This document shows positions 1 to 6,359 of a DNA stretch of 16,101 nucleotides, piece after piece. A program made the translations under genes and the position numbers. Within the stretch, counting starts at the first letter, position 1. Each line of letters opens with the position of its first letter. Origin of the DNA: an uncultured Clostridia bacterium (GTDB lineage Bacteria > Bacillota > Clostridia > TANB77 > CAG-508). The stretch lies in NCBI GenBank assembly GCA_934169775.1, contig CAKPOI010000031.1, forward strand, positions 1 to 16,101. Reading direction: 5' to 3'. The notes beneath the pieces are model-generated. The model saw nothing but the letters and a program-made list of their open reading frames with translations, was not told the origin of the DNA and did not search any database.

Positions 1-1353
1 ACAAAAAGCAATAAAGGTATAACTCTAATAGCATTAGTAATTACAATCATTGTACTTTTAATACTTGCTGGAGTAACGATTGCAGCATTAAGTGGAGATA
101 ACGGAATATTAAAAAGAGCAGCAGAAGCAAAAGAACAAACAAATCAAAAAAATGATGAAGAAACAGAGAAATTAGCAGGATATGAAAGCACAATAGAACA
201 ATATGCAGATGGAACAACAGGTGGAGGCTCTGGAAATGGTGGATCTGGAGGAGGAACAAGTTCAAATTTTACTAATATAAATAAATCAGATTCAAACCCA
301 GCAGGAGCAGTACCTGTAAATTCTACAGTAATAGAAGCAGATGCAAATAAAGGAATAGTAATTAAAGATAAAAATGATAATGAATGGGTATGGATAGAGG
401 TACCAAAAACAACAGTATTTGCAGATTTAACAATAGATACAACAAACACATTAACAGAGCAAAATTATACAGATATAAAAAATAAATTAATAGCATATGC
501 AACAACATATAGAAAAGGAAGTGCTTCACAAAGTTGTAATTGGACAGATGAATGGTATGCAAAAGATGGAAATACATTAGTAACAGCAGGTACATCTAAT
601 TTAACAGAAACACAAAAAGCTTTAACAAATGGATGTGGATTAACATATGATGAATATAAAGCAGCATATCAAAAAATGTTAAAAAGTGTATACACATATG
701 GAGGATTTTGGATAGGAAGATATGAAGCAGGAATAGAAGGAACAACAACAGAAACAACAAATGCAAGAACAGACTCATCAGCAAGAATAACAATAGGAAC
801 ATCACCAAAAGCCATAAGTCAAAAAGATGCAGTACCATACAACTGGGTATATTGTAGTGAAGCTCAAGCTTTAGCAAAAGAAATGACACCAAATAGTAAT
901 TATACAAGTAGTTTAATGTTTGGAATCCAATGGGATTTGGTGTGTAAATATTTAGAGGTAAAAGGTGGATTATCAGTAGCAGATATAAATTCAAATAGTA
1001 GTAGTTGGGGAATTTATAGTAATATAGCAAGAATGATATCAAGTGAAAATGCAAAACAATCAACAGATTATGGAAGCACTTGGAAAGTAATAACAGGAAC
1101 AAAGCCAGCAAGTAGTGTTTTATTAACAGCAGGAGCATCAGAAGAAACAAAAAAAATGAATATATATGATTTTGCAGGAAATGAAAATGAATGGACTTTG
1201 GAAAAAGCTTCCCGCAGCAACAGTCCTTGTGCCAGCAGGGGAGGCGGTTACGGCAGTACAGGCTCTAGCAATCCAGCTTCTGGCCGCAGTTACGACGGCA
1301 CGACCAATGCCTACAACTATATTGGTTTCCGTCCTGCACTTTATGTAAACTGA
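1..1353 (+). CDS. Pilin-like surface protein with FGE/C-type-lectin domain, putative DGR target (5' partial)
   Basis: Frame 1 is open from the first base to the TGA at 1351-1353, giving 450 residues; the start codon lies just outside the window. The N-terminus has a prepilin-like KGITLIALVITII motif: a Lys-Gly cleavage site followed by a hydrophobic helix of about 20 residues. The usual Glu at mature position 5 is Ala. A charged helix, a Gly/Ser linker (about residues 70-90) and a formylglycine-generating-enzyme/C-type-lectin-like domain follow. Signposts of that domain are NEWVWIEVP (about 128), GGFWIGRYEAG (about 235), YDFAGNENEWT (about 390), ASRGGGYG and the terminal GFRPALYVN. It is probably exported and displayed as a pseudopilin-like ligand binder. 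The iron/copper catalytic role of true FGE enzymes is not implied. The last 50 codons differ sharply in composition from the rest, and in several known DGRs this fold is the diversified one. There is no LPXTG motif, so the nearby sortase is not an obvious partner. Confidence 0.85.
   Translation, partial: TKSNKGITLIALVITIIVLLILAGVTIAALSGDNGILKRAAEAKEQTNQKNDEETEKLAGYESTIEQYADGTTGGGSGNGGSGGGTSSNFTNINKSDSNPAGAVPVNSTVIEADANKGIVIKDKNDNEWVWIEVPKTTVFADLTIDTTNTLTEQNYTDIKNKLIAYATTYRKGSASQSCNWTDEWYAKDGNTLVTAGTSNLTETQKALTNGCGLTYDEYKAAYQKMLKSVYTYGGFWIGRYEAGIEGTTTETTNARTDSSARITIGTSPKAISQKDAVPYNWVYCSEAQALAKEMTPNSNYTSSLMFGIQWDLVCKYLEVKGGLSVADINSNSSSWGIYSNIARMISSENAKQSTDYGSTWKVITGTKPASSVLLTAGASEETKKMNIYDFAGNENEWTLEKASRSNSPCASRGGGYGSTGSSNPASGRSYDGTTNAYNYIGFRPALYVN
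1207..1353 (+). other. Putative DGR variable region (VR)
   Basis: By hand count 65 of the 110 bases at 1211-1320 are G or C, against 18 of 60 at 1021-1080 in the same gene. Codons change from A-ending (ACA, GCA, GGA, AAA) to runs of NNC/NNT such as TCC-CGC-AGC-AAC, GGC-CGC-AGT-TAC-GAC-GGC and GCC-TAC-AAC-TAT. That is the signature left when AAC/AAT codons of a template are changed at adenines by mutagenic retrohoming. The stretch encodes the ligand-facing C-terminus of a lectin-like fold, where DGR variable regions sit. The exact edges cannot be set without the template repeat, and the constant 3' part may run past the stop. The matching template and reverse transcriptase are not in the window. 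Confidence 0.7.
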
Positions 1354-1368
1354 GAGCTAAAGCCGTGA

Positions 1369-1399
1369 TTATAAAATAGGCGAGAGAGTCATTTTATAA
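1369..1399 (+). other. Stem-loop 16 bp downstream of the putative VR gene
   Basis: TTATAAAAT at 1369-1377 is the exact reverse complement of ATTTTATAA at 1391-1399, giving a 9-bp stem with a 13-base GA-rich loop. Some characterised DGRs carry a short hairpin just after the variable region that promotes retrohoming, and this is in the right place. It has no T-run of its own, so it is a poor terminator. The functional link is inference. Confidence 0.45.
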
Positions 1400-1424
1400 C
1401 CGGTAAATTGAATACAAGTCCATA

Positions 1425-1535
1425 TAGCGAATGAAATACGCTAGAGGTAGGTGAAAAATTGAATGGCAGGATTTATCAAGAACTTGTTTTTGGTAAATCT
1501 TGCCATTCAATTTTTCACCTGGAGGTAGCGTTTTT
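1425..1535 (+). terminator. Long stem-loop, probable terminator between convergent genes
   Basis: Bases 1449-1475 pair with 1494-1520 over 27 positions with a single G-T wobble, around an 18-base loop. An outer CGCTA (1439-1443) can pair with TAGCG (1526-1530), followed by TTTTT at 1531-1535, which gives terminator geometry on the plus strand. An upstream TAGCG at 1425-1429 can pair with the same CGCTA, so two alternative folds exist. The right arm contains the stop codon of the minus-strand pseudouridine synthase gene. The stem is longer than a usual terminator, so it may be a small inserted palindromic repeat. Confidence 0.6.
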
Positions 1536-2423
1536 GGAGACTATATTTTTAATTGTGAAAAATGGATTTGTATGTATACAAAATTCCTGATTATTTAAGT
1601 AATTTAATATACTGCTGTCATTTGTAAATTTGAATTTTAATTTATAACTGCAAAGAGATTGAGTCTTTTTATGAAATTGCTTATTTATGGAATTTATTCC
1701 ATATTTTCCGTCACCAATGATTGGAAGCCCAATATGTGCAAGATGTGCTCTAATTTGATGAGTTTTTCCAGTTTCTATTTGAACATCTAGTAAACAAGTG
1801 TTATTTTCGTATTCTTCAATAACGGTATAACTGGTGATTATTTTTTGGTAGCCTTTTTTATTAATGTCAGAAATATATACCATTGATTTTTTTGTATCTT
1901 TAAATAGGTAAGCTATCATATTTTTGCTTTTTTCTTTTGGGATTGAATATACCCAAGCATAGTAATGCTTTTCGATTTCATGATTTTTAAATTTTTCAAG
2001 TAAAATATCAAGTGTTTCTTGATTTTTAGCAAATAAAACTAGCCCAGTGGTGTTTCTATCAATTCTATGGCATGGCATTGGCTTAAATTTATAGTCTGAA
2101 TATTTGTTATGTAATATGGTGGTTAATGAATTATTTCCTGTTACTTCTAAATTTTCAGGTTTGTTTATTATTAGAATGTTTGAATCTTCATAAATAATGT
2201 TAATTGGAAGATCTTTTTGCTTTATACTATCTGGAATGTAGATTACGATTTCGTCATTGGCTTTTATAATACAGTCTTTGGATAGTCGTTTTCCATTTAG
2301 TTTTATGTCTTTTTTGCGTAAAAGCATGCAGAATTTGTTAAATGTGAGTTCTGGTATATTATCTAATATGAATTTGCTTAATTTTTTTTCATTATATTTA
2401 TTTGTTACAATTATTTTTTTCAT
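1515..2423 (-). CDS. RluA-family 23S rRNA pseudouridine synthase
   Basis: This 302-residue protein belongs to the RluA/RluC/RluD family, which isomerises uridine to pseudouridine in rRNA or tRNA. An S4-like RNA-binding segment covers about residues 14-64. The catalytic signature HRIDRNTTGL follows, with the expected nucleophile Asp122. Later blocks are the ETGKTHQIRAHLAHIGLPIIGD motif region (about residues 217-238) and YGIN. The length is normal for an RluC/D-type enzyme. The start ATG (2423-2421) has AGAAAGG at 2437-2431 with a 7-base gap. The gene converges on the pilin-like gene and is divergent from alaS. Its stop codon lies inside the right arm of the 1449-1520 hairpin. The exact target uridine cannot be assigned, so no symbol is given. 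Confidence 0.93.
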   Translation of the reverse strand: MKKIIVTNKYNEKKLSKFILDNIPELTFNKFCMLLRKKDIKLNGKRLSKDCIIKANDEIVIYIPDSIKQKDLPINIIYEDSNILIINKPENLEVTGNNSLTTILHNKYSDYKFKPMPCHRIDRNTTGLVLFAKNQETLDILLEKFKNHEIEKHYYAWVYSIPKEKSKNMIAYLFKDTKKSMVYISDINKKGYQKIITSYTVIEEYENNTCLLDVQIETGKTHQIRAHLAHIGLPIIGDGKYGINSINKQFHKKTQSLCSYKLKFKFTNDSSILNYLNNQEFCIHTNPFFTIKNIVSKNATSR

Positions 2424-2443
2424 GTTTTGGCCTTTCTTTTTAT

Positions 2444-2472
2444 ATTATATTTTTCTGAGATATGTATGTATA
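2444..2472 (-). promoter_or_regulatory. Candidate sigma-A promoter of the pseudouridine synthase gene
   Basis: On the minus strand TATAAT (2449-2444) is preceded after 17 bases by TATACA (2472-2467), which matches the -35 consensus at four of six positions. The -35 hexamer lies inside the left arm of the palindromic element, so the element may supply part of this promoter. Confidence 0.4.
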
Positions 2473-2654
2473 TAACTAAATATTTCTCTCGGTTCAATAC
2501 ACAATCTAAGAAATTCTAAAATAATTTAATGGCACCCTTCCACTTAGTCCTCGCTTTGCTCGACGTGAACTCTTTCCATGAAATTATTTAAAAATTTCTA
2601 AGATTGCTCCAATCACATTCGAAAAATATTTAGTTATATACATACATATCTCAG
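2455..2654. repeat. 200-bp imperfect palindrome with 34-bp terminal inverted repeats (MITE-like)
   Basis: Bases 2455-2488, beginning CTGAGATATGTATG, match the reverse complement of 2621-2654 at 33 of 34 positions. A second inner pair, 2503-2532 with 2576-2605, matches at 26 of 30. The 43-base centre is relatively GC-rich (CTCGCTTTGCTCGACG). The whole element could fold into one long interrupted hairpin and contains no ORF. It sits in the divergent rluA-like/alaS spacer, upstream of the alaS promoter. Known possibilities are a non-autonomous transposon-derived repeat or a large structured RNA. No target-site duplication is obvious in the AT-rich flanks. Confidence 0.7.
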
Positions 2655-2709
2655 CTTAATTATTATATAAAATAGTATAACATTTATTATTTTGATGGTC
2701 AATAAAAGA

Positions 2710-2739
2710 TTGACAAAATCAAGGTTTTGGGAGTATAAT
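2710..2739 (+). promoter_or_regulatory. Sigma-A promoter of alaS
   Basis: A perfect TTGACA (2710-2715) and a perfect TATAAT (2734-2739) are separated by 18 bases. Transcription would begin near 2746, leaving a leader of about 35 bases, which is too short for a T-box riboswitch. Confidence 0.85.
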
Positions 2740-2781
2740 TGAAAAGAATTTAAAGTGAATATTGAAAGGAATGAATTTTTT

Positions 2782-4539
2782 ATGAAGGCAATAGATATAA
2801 GAAACAAATATTTAAAATTTTTTAAAGAACATGGACATGCAGTAATACCATCAGCGCCATTAATACCAGAAAATGACCCATCAGTATTATTTACAACGGC
2901 AGGAATGCAACCATTAGTACCATATTTATTAGGGGAAAAGCATCCAGCAGGAACAAGATTAACAGATTATCAAAAATGTGTAAGAACAAATGACATAGAC
3001 GAAGTAGGGGATAACCGTCATTTAACTTATTTTGAAATGCTAGGAAACTGGTCATTAGGAGATTATTTTAAAGAAGAATCTATTCAAATGAGTTTTGAAT
3101 TTTTAACTAAAGAGTTAGGAATACCAGTAGAAAAATTGTCAGTTACATGTTTTGCAGGTGATGAAGACTGTCCAAGAGATGAAATATCAGCATCATGTTG
3201 GGAAAAAGCAGGGATAGCAAAAGACCATATTTATTTTTATGGAAAAGATGATAACTGGTGGATAGCTGGAGAAGAAGGACCATGTGGACCTGATACAGAA
3301 ATGTTTTATGATACTGGAAAACCAGCATGTTCAGATGATTGTCAACCATCATGTGATTGTGGAAAATATGTAGAGATATGGAATAATGTCTTTATGGAAT
3401 ATTTTAAAGATGGTAAAGGGAATTATTCAAAATTAAAGCAAAGAAATGTTGATACAGGTTTAGGATTAGAAAGAATGGCAATGTTATTACAAGGAAAAGA
3501 AACACCTTTTGATACAGAAATATTTGCTCCAATTATGCAGAAATTAGAAGAATTAGAAAAAAAGGATATTATAGAAAGTAGAAGGATTATTGCTGAGCAT
3601 TTACGTTCTAGTATGATGATTATTTGTGATGGTGGTAGACCAAGTAATATTGATAGAGGATATGTTTTAAGAAGATTAATTAGACGTATGATTCGTCATA
3701 TGAATAAACTTGAAATTAACTTAGACGAGTTATTAACATTAATTGATATAAATGTGGAAAATTTAAAAGAAATGTATCCTGATTTGGTTAAAAATCAAGA
3801 GATAATAAAAAATGTTATAATTGAGGAAAAGGATAAGTTTGTAAAAACATTATCTCATGGTGAAAAAGAATTTACTAAAGCTATGAATTATGCAAAACAA
3901 AATGGAAATAATAAAATAGATGGAAAAGTTGTTTTTCGTTTATATGATACTTATGGATTTCCACCAGAAATGACACAAGAATTAGCTAAAGAAAATGATA
4001 TTGAAATTGATTTGGATGAATTTAACAAATTGTTTAAAGAGCATCAAGAAAAATCAAGATTAGGTTCAGAACAAAAATTTAAAGGTGGATTAGCAGATCA
4101 AAATGAAAAAACAATAGCTTATCATACAGCTACACACTTATTACATCAAGCATTAAGGATAGTTTTAGGTGAACATGTAAAACAAAGTGGTTCAAATATT
4201 ACTGAAGAAAGATTACGTTTTGACTTTACTCATCCTCAAAAGATGACTAAAGAAGAAATTCAAAAGGTAGAAGATTTGGTTAATGAGCAAATTAAAAGGG
4301 ATTTGACAGTAGCTTGTGAAGAAATGAGTTATGAAGATGCTAAAAAATCTGGTGCAATAGGCTTATTTACAGATAAATATGGTGATAAAGTAAAGGTTTA
4401 TACAATAGGAGATTTTAGTAAAGAAATTTGTGGAGGTCCTCATGTAACACATACAGGTGATATGGGAAGATTTAAGATTAAAAAAGAAGAATCTAGTTCT
4501 TCTGGTATTCGTAGAATCAAAGCGGTTTTGATAAAATAA
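2782..4539 (+). CDS. alaS: Alanyl-tRNA synthetase, compact form without C-Ala domain
   Basis: AlaRS charges tRNA-Ala and hydrolyses mischarged Ser- and Gly-tRNA-Ala. The start chosen is ATG 2782 (MKAIDIRNKYLKFF, the family N-terminus), with AAGGA at 2766-2770. An upstream in-frame GTG at 2755 lacks a ribosome binding site. The protein has 585 residues against about 875 in most bacteria. The catalytic core includes TTAGMQPLVPYLLG and GLGLERMAMLLQG. DTYGFPPEMT begins at residue 389. The editing site has His448/His452 (HTATH) and Cys550/His554 (CGGPH), with the 98-residue spacing of the E. coli enzyme. Roughly 100 residues of the beta-barrel segment before the editing domain (normally with a TPFYAESGGQ motif) and the whole C-terminal C-Ala region are absent. 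The chain ends cleanly after GIRRIKAVLIK, so this is a shortened family form, not a broken gene. It is followed 30 bp later by the HIT gene. Confidence 0.95.
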   Translation: MKAIDIRNKYLKFFKEHGHAVIPSAPLIPENDPSVLFTTAGMQPLVPYLLGEKHPAGTRLTDYQKCVRTNDIDEVGDNRHLTYFEMLGNWSLGDYFKEESIQMSFEFLTKELGIPVEKLSVTCFAGDEDCPRDEISASCWEKAGIAKDHIYFYGKDDNWWIAGEEGPCGPDTEMFYDTGKPACSDDCQPSCDCGKYVEIWNNVFMEYFKDGKGNYSKLKQRNVDTGLGLERMAMLLQGKETPFDTEIFAPIMQKLEELEKKDIIESRRIIAEHLRSSMMIICDGGRPSNIDRGYVLRRLIRRMIRHMNKLEINLDELLTLIDINVENLKEMYPDLVKNQEIIKNVIIEEKDKFVKTLSHGEKEFTKAMNYAKQNGNNKIDGKVVFRLYDTYGFPPEMTQELAKENDIEIDLDEFNKLFKEHQEKSRLGSEQKFKGGLADQNEKTIAYHTATHLLHQALRIVLGEHVKQSGSNITEERLRFDFTHPQKMTKEEIQKVEDLVNEQIKRDLTVACEEMSYEDAKKSGAIGLFTDKYGDKVKVYTIGDFSKEICGGPHVTHTGDMGRFKIKKEESSSSGIRRIKAVLIK

Positions 4540-4569
4540 AATATTATTGTGGAAAGGAAATTGGCTAAT

Positions 4570-4908
4570 ATGGAAGATTGTGTTTTTTGTAAAATTATTA
4601 AAGGAGAAATTCCTTCAAATAAAGTATATGAAGATGATGATATATTGGCATTTAAAGATATTAAACCAGCTGCTCCAATTCATATTTTAGTAATACCAAA
4701 AAAACATGTAAAGTCATTAAATGAAATTGATGATGCACAATTAATATCAAAAATAATGTTTGCTGTAAAAAATATTGCTAAAGAATTAGGTTTTGCTAAT
4801 GAAGGTTATAGAGTAATTAATAATTGTGGTGAAAATGGTGGGCAAGCAGTACCACATTTACATTTTCACATATTAGCTGGTACAAAACTTGGGGAGAAAA
4901 TTGTATAA
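4570..4908 (+). CDS. HIT-family nucleotide hydrolase/transferase (Hint-like)
   Basis: This 112-residue histidine-triad protein would act in the cytoplasm on purine nucleoside phosphoramidates or related adenylylated compounds. Cys4 and Cys7 (CVFCKI) form the N-terminal pair common in bacterial Hint proteins. The catalytic triad is H96-L-H98-F-H100, followed by ILAG. The block DIKPAAPIHILVIPKKH is also typical. The length is that of the family. The start ATG at 4570 has GGAAAGGA at 4551-4558. An in-frame GTG at 4549 would extend the protein by seven residues but overlaps the ribosome binding site. It is probably cotranscribed with alaS, an association that fits the known activity of Hint on aminoacyl-adenylates, although that link is inference here. 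Confidence 0.93.
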   Translation: MEDCVFCKIIKGEIPSNKVYEDDDILAFKDIKPAAPIHILVIPKKHVKSLNEIDDAQLISKIMFAVKNIAKELGFANEGYRVINNCGENGGQAVPHLHFHILAGTKLGEKIV

Positions 4909-4913
4909 TTTGA

Positions 4914-4942
4914 TTGAAACTTGTGTTCTGATATGTTATAAT
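4914..4942 (+). promoter_or_regulatory. Sigma-A promoter of the sortase gene
   Basis: TTGAAA (4914-4919) and a perfect TATAAT (4937-4942) are 17 bases apart. Transcription from about 4949 would give an 85-base leader before the sortase ATG. Confidence 0.8.
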
Positions 4943-4961
4943 TAAAGTAGAGTTTTATGTA

Positions 4962-5017
4962 CTTAAGGAAAAAAATTGAAAAGTCTGGTTTTTCAATTAG
5001 ACATATAATGTCTTAAG
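4962..5017 (+). other. Structured leader of the sortase mRNA
   Basis: AATTGAAAA (4974-4982) pairs exactly with TTTTCAATT (4990-4998) around a 7-base loop. AGACA (4999-5003) can pair with TGTCT (5009-5013). Two CTTAAG copies, at 4962-4967 and 5012-5017, flank the set and can pair with each other in an alternative fold that encroaches on the AAGAAAGG ribosome binding site. It matches no riboswitch class I recognise and could be simple attenuation or chance in AT-rich DNA. Confidence 0.4.
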
Positions 5018-5034
5018 AAAGGAAAGTGATAATT

Positions 5035-5754
5035 ATGTTTGAAAGTAAATATGGGAGAGTTTTAACTGTTATTTTAGTTATTGTTGTTATAGCTATTTTA
5101 GGGTTATTAGGATTTTTAGGATATCAAGCTTATGACAAAAATAAAAAAGTCAAGGAAGCATCTGAATTTGTAGATAATTATAATGGAGGAACTAGTTCTG
5201 GAACTCAAGAAGAAAATACTTCAACTGAGGAAAATACAAATACTACTAGTAATTTAAATGAAATTGCAGGTTCGCTTAATACAACTACAGAAACAAATAC
5301 ATCACAATCATCAACAACTTCAAATGGTGGAAAAAAAGGCAATTATAAAGGCTTTACTACAGTAGGAACAATGGAAATTCCAGCAATTAATTTTTCTTAT
5401 CCAATTATTGATTCTATAAGTAAATCTGCTATTGAAAATTCAGTAGCTGTATTATATCCACAAGGTGGAGAATCAATAAATCAACCAGGAAATACTGTTA
5501 TAATAGGACATAATTATCGTAATGGTTTGTTTTTCTCTAATAATAAAAAATTAAAAGTTGGGGATAAAATTTATGTTAAAGATTATAGAGGAGTTAAATT
5601 AACATATACTATTTATAATAAATTTGAAACAAATGATCAAGATACATCATTCTATCAAAGAGAGACAAATGGAAAAGCAGAACTTACATTATCAACTTGT
5701 ACAGATGCAAGTAATGATAGAAGATTAATAATCTTGGCAAAACAAGATGATTAA
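5035..5754 (+). CDS. Sortase family transpeptidase
   Basis: This 239-residue membrane-anchored sortase would cleave a C-terminal sorting motif and attach surface proteins to peptidoglycan or pilin lysines. It has a short cytoplasmic N-terminus, one membrane segment at about residues 9-31, a Ser/Thr/Asn/Glu-rich extracellular linker to about residue 105, and the catalytic beta-barrel. Catalytic residues are His159 (IIGHNYRNG), Cys222 (TLSTCTD) and an Arg at 229 or 230 (NDRRLII). The motifs fit class B or D better than class A, but I cannot fix the class. The start is ATG 5035 after AAGAAAGGAAAG; GTG 5026 overlaps that site. No LPXTG-type substrate lies nearby. It has its own promoter and a terminator at 5771-5805. 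Confidence 0.92.
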   Translation: MFESKYGRVLTVILVIVVIAILGLLGFLGYQAYDKNKKVKEASEFVDNYNGGTSSGTQEENTSTEENTNTTSNLNEIAGSLNTTTETNTSQSSTTSNGGKKGNYKGFTTVGTMEIPAINFSYPIIDSISKSAIENSVAVLYPQGGESINQPGNTVIIGHNYRNGLFFSNNKKLKVGDKIYVKDYRGVKLTYTIYNKFETNDQDTSFYQRETNGKAELTLSTCTDASNDRRLIILAKQDD

Positions 5755-5770
5755 TTTAGTAATTAATAAA

Positions 5771-5805
5771 AAGGCTATGAAAGAAATTAATTCATAGTCT
5801 TTTTT
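5771..5805. terminator. Bidirectional rho-independent terminator
   Basis: AAGGCTATGAA (5771-5781) pairs with TTCATAGTCTT (5791-5801) with one G-T wobble and a 9-base loop. TTTTTT follows on the plus strand, and on the minus strand the stem is followed by TTTTTA. It serves the convergent sortase and XRE genes. Confidence 0.85.
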
Positions 5806-5878
5806 GCGTGTGAATAAAGATACGGGCTTTAAAATGTTTTAATAAGTGCTGATGTTATTGATGTTTACTTTTGTTCTT

Positions 5879-6154
5879 TTAAACAATATTTTCTTTTTTT
5901 AAATCATCTTTAAATTCAGAAATAAAATCATCAATTGGAACATTAAAAACCAAAGATAGTCCAAAAAGTTCATAATCTTTTAAAATTCTACTACCTGTTT
6001 CTAATTTGTGTAATGATGGTTTTGAAATATCAATTCCAATTAATCCTAGTTTTGCTGATAAACCAGATAATGAGAGTTTGTTTTTCATACGTAATTCTTT
6101 GATTTTTTTCCCTGTTACATTTAATTGATTATTATATTTTGTACATTGATACAT
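5879..6154 (-). CDS. Small XRE-family helix-turn-helix regulator
   Basis: This 91-residue DNA-binding protein has a Cro/CI-type helix-turn-helix at about residues 13-70: KKIKELRMKNKLSLSGLSAK, then a recognition-helix region around DISKPSLHKLETG and a closing helix ending FNVPIDDFI. There is no second domain. It starts at ATG 6154 with AGGAGA at 6168-6163, 8 bases upstream. The gene stands alone between convergent and divergent neighbours, and no phage or toxin gene is adjacent. A 12-bp perfect palindrome lies 19 bases upstream of the start and could be its autoregulatory operator. The regulated genes are unknown. Confidence 0.88.
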   Translation of the reverse strand: MYQCTKYNNQLNVTGKKIKELRMKNKLSLSGLSAKLGLIGIDISKPSLHKLETGSRILKDYELFGLSLVFNVPIDDFISEFKDDLKKENIV

Positions 6155-6173
6155 TTAATAAATCTCCTTTTTT

Positions 6174-6185
6174 AATCTATAGATT
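6174..6185. promoter_or_regulatory. Candidate operator palindrome upstream of the XRE gene
   Basis: AATCTATAGATT is a perfect 12-bp palindrome just upstream of the XRE gene's ribosome binding site. XRE regulators commonly bind such dyads in their own promoters. Its use as an operator is inference. Confidence 0.35.
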
Positions 6186-6243
6186 ATTTATATACTATAT
6201 ATTTTAAACAATTATGGAAAATATTGGTATCCACTAGAGATAC

Positions 6244-6298
6244 AAATAGCAAAAAATGTCGAAAAAAAATAATGGGATAATCATTGCTATTTTTTTTT
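6244..6298 (+). terminator. Terminator-like hairpin in the ligA leader region
   Basis: AAATAGCAA (6244-6252) pairs exactly with TTGCTATTT (6284-6292), and the T-run continues to 6298. The 31-base loop has an internal AATG/CATT dyad. No plus-strand gene precedes it for 490 bases, so it would act on read-through or on a transcript starting in the XRE spacer. A weak ligA -10 (TATACT, 6318-6323) lies just downstream. Confidence 0.5.
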
Positions 6299-6359
6299 AT
6301 ATATAGTAAAATATGGGTATACTAAAAAGGAAAATAAGTATAAATAAAAGAGGTGCGTT

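Noticed and set aside
596..1150. 184-codon Leu-rich frame on the minus strand
   Set aside because: It is antisense to the pilin-lectin gene. Its Leu/His/Tyr bias is what the complement of A-ending codons gives, and it has no family motif.
1..1353. Search for the DGR template repeat, Avd or reverse transcriptase in this window
   Set aside because: No second copy of the variable-region end (GGTTTCCGTCCTGCACTT) and no ORF with reverse transcriptase motifs was found on either strand, so only the target is claimed.
2530..2560. T-box-like AGGGTG on the minus strand of the palindromic element
   Set aside because: The conserved T-box core AGGGTGG-ACCGCG is not present, and the orientation points to a pseudouridine synthase gene, which is not a T-box target.
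2755..2781. Upstream GTG start for alaS adding nine residues
   Set aside because: It has no ribosome binding site, lies almost at the transcription start, and the family N-terminus matches ATG 2782.
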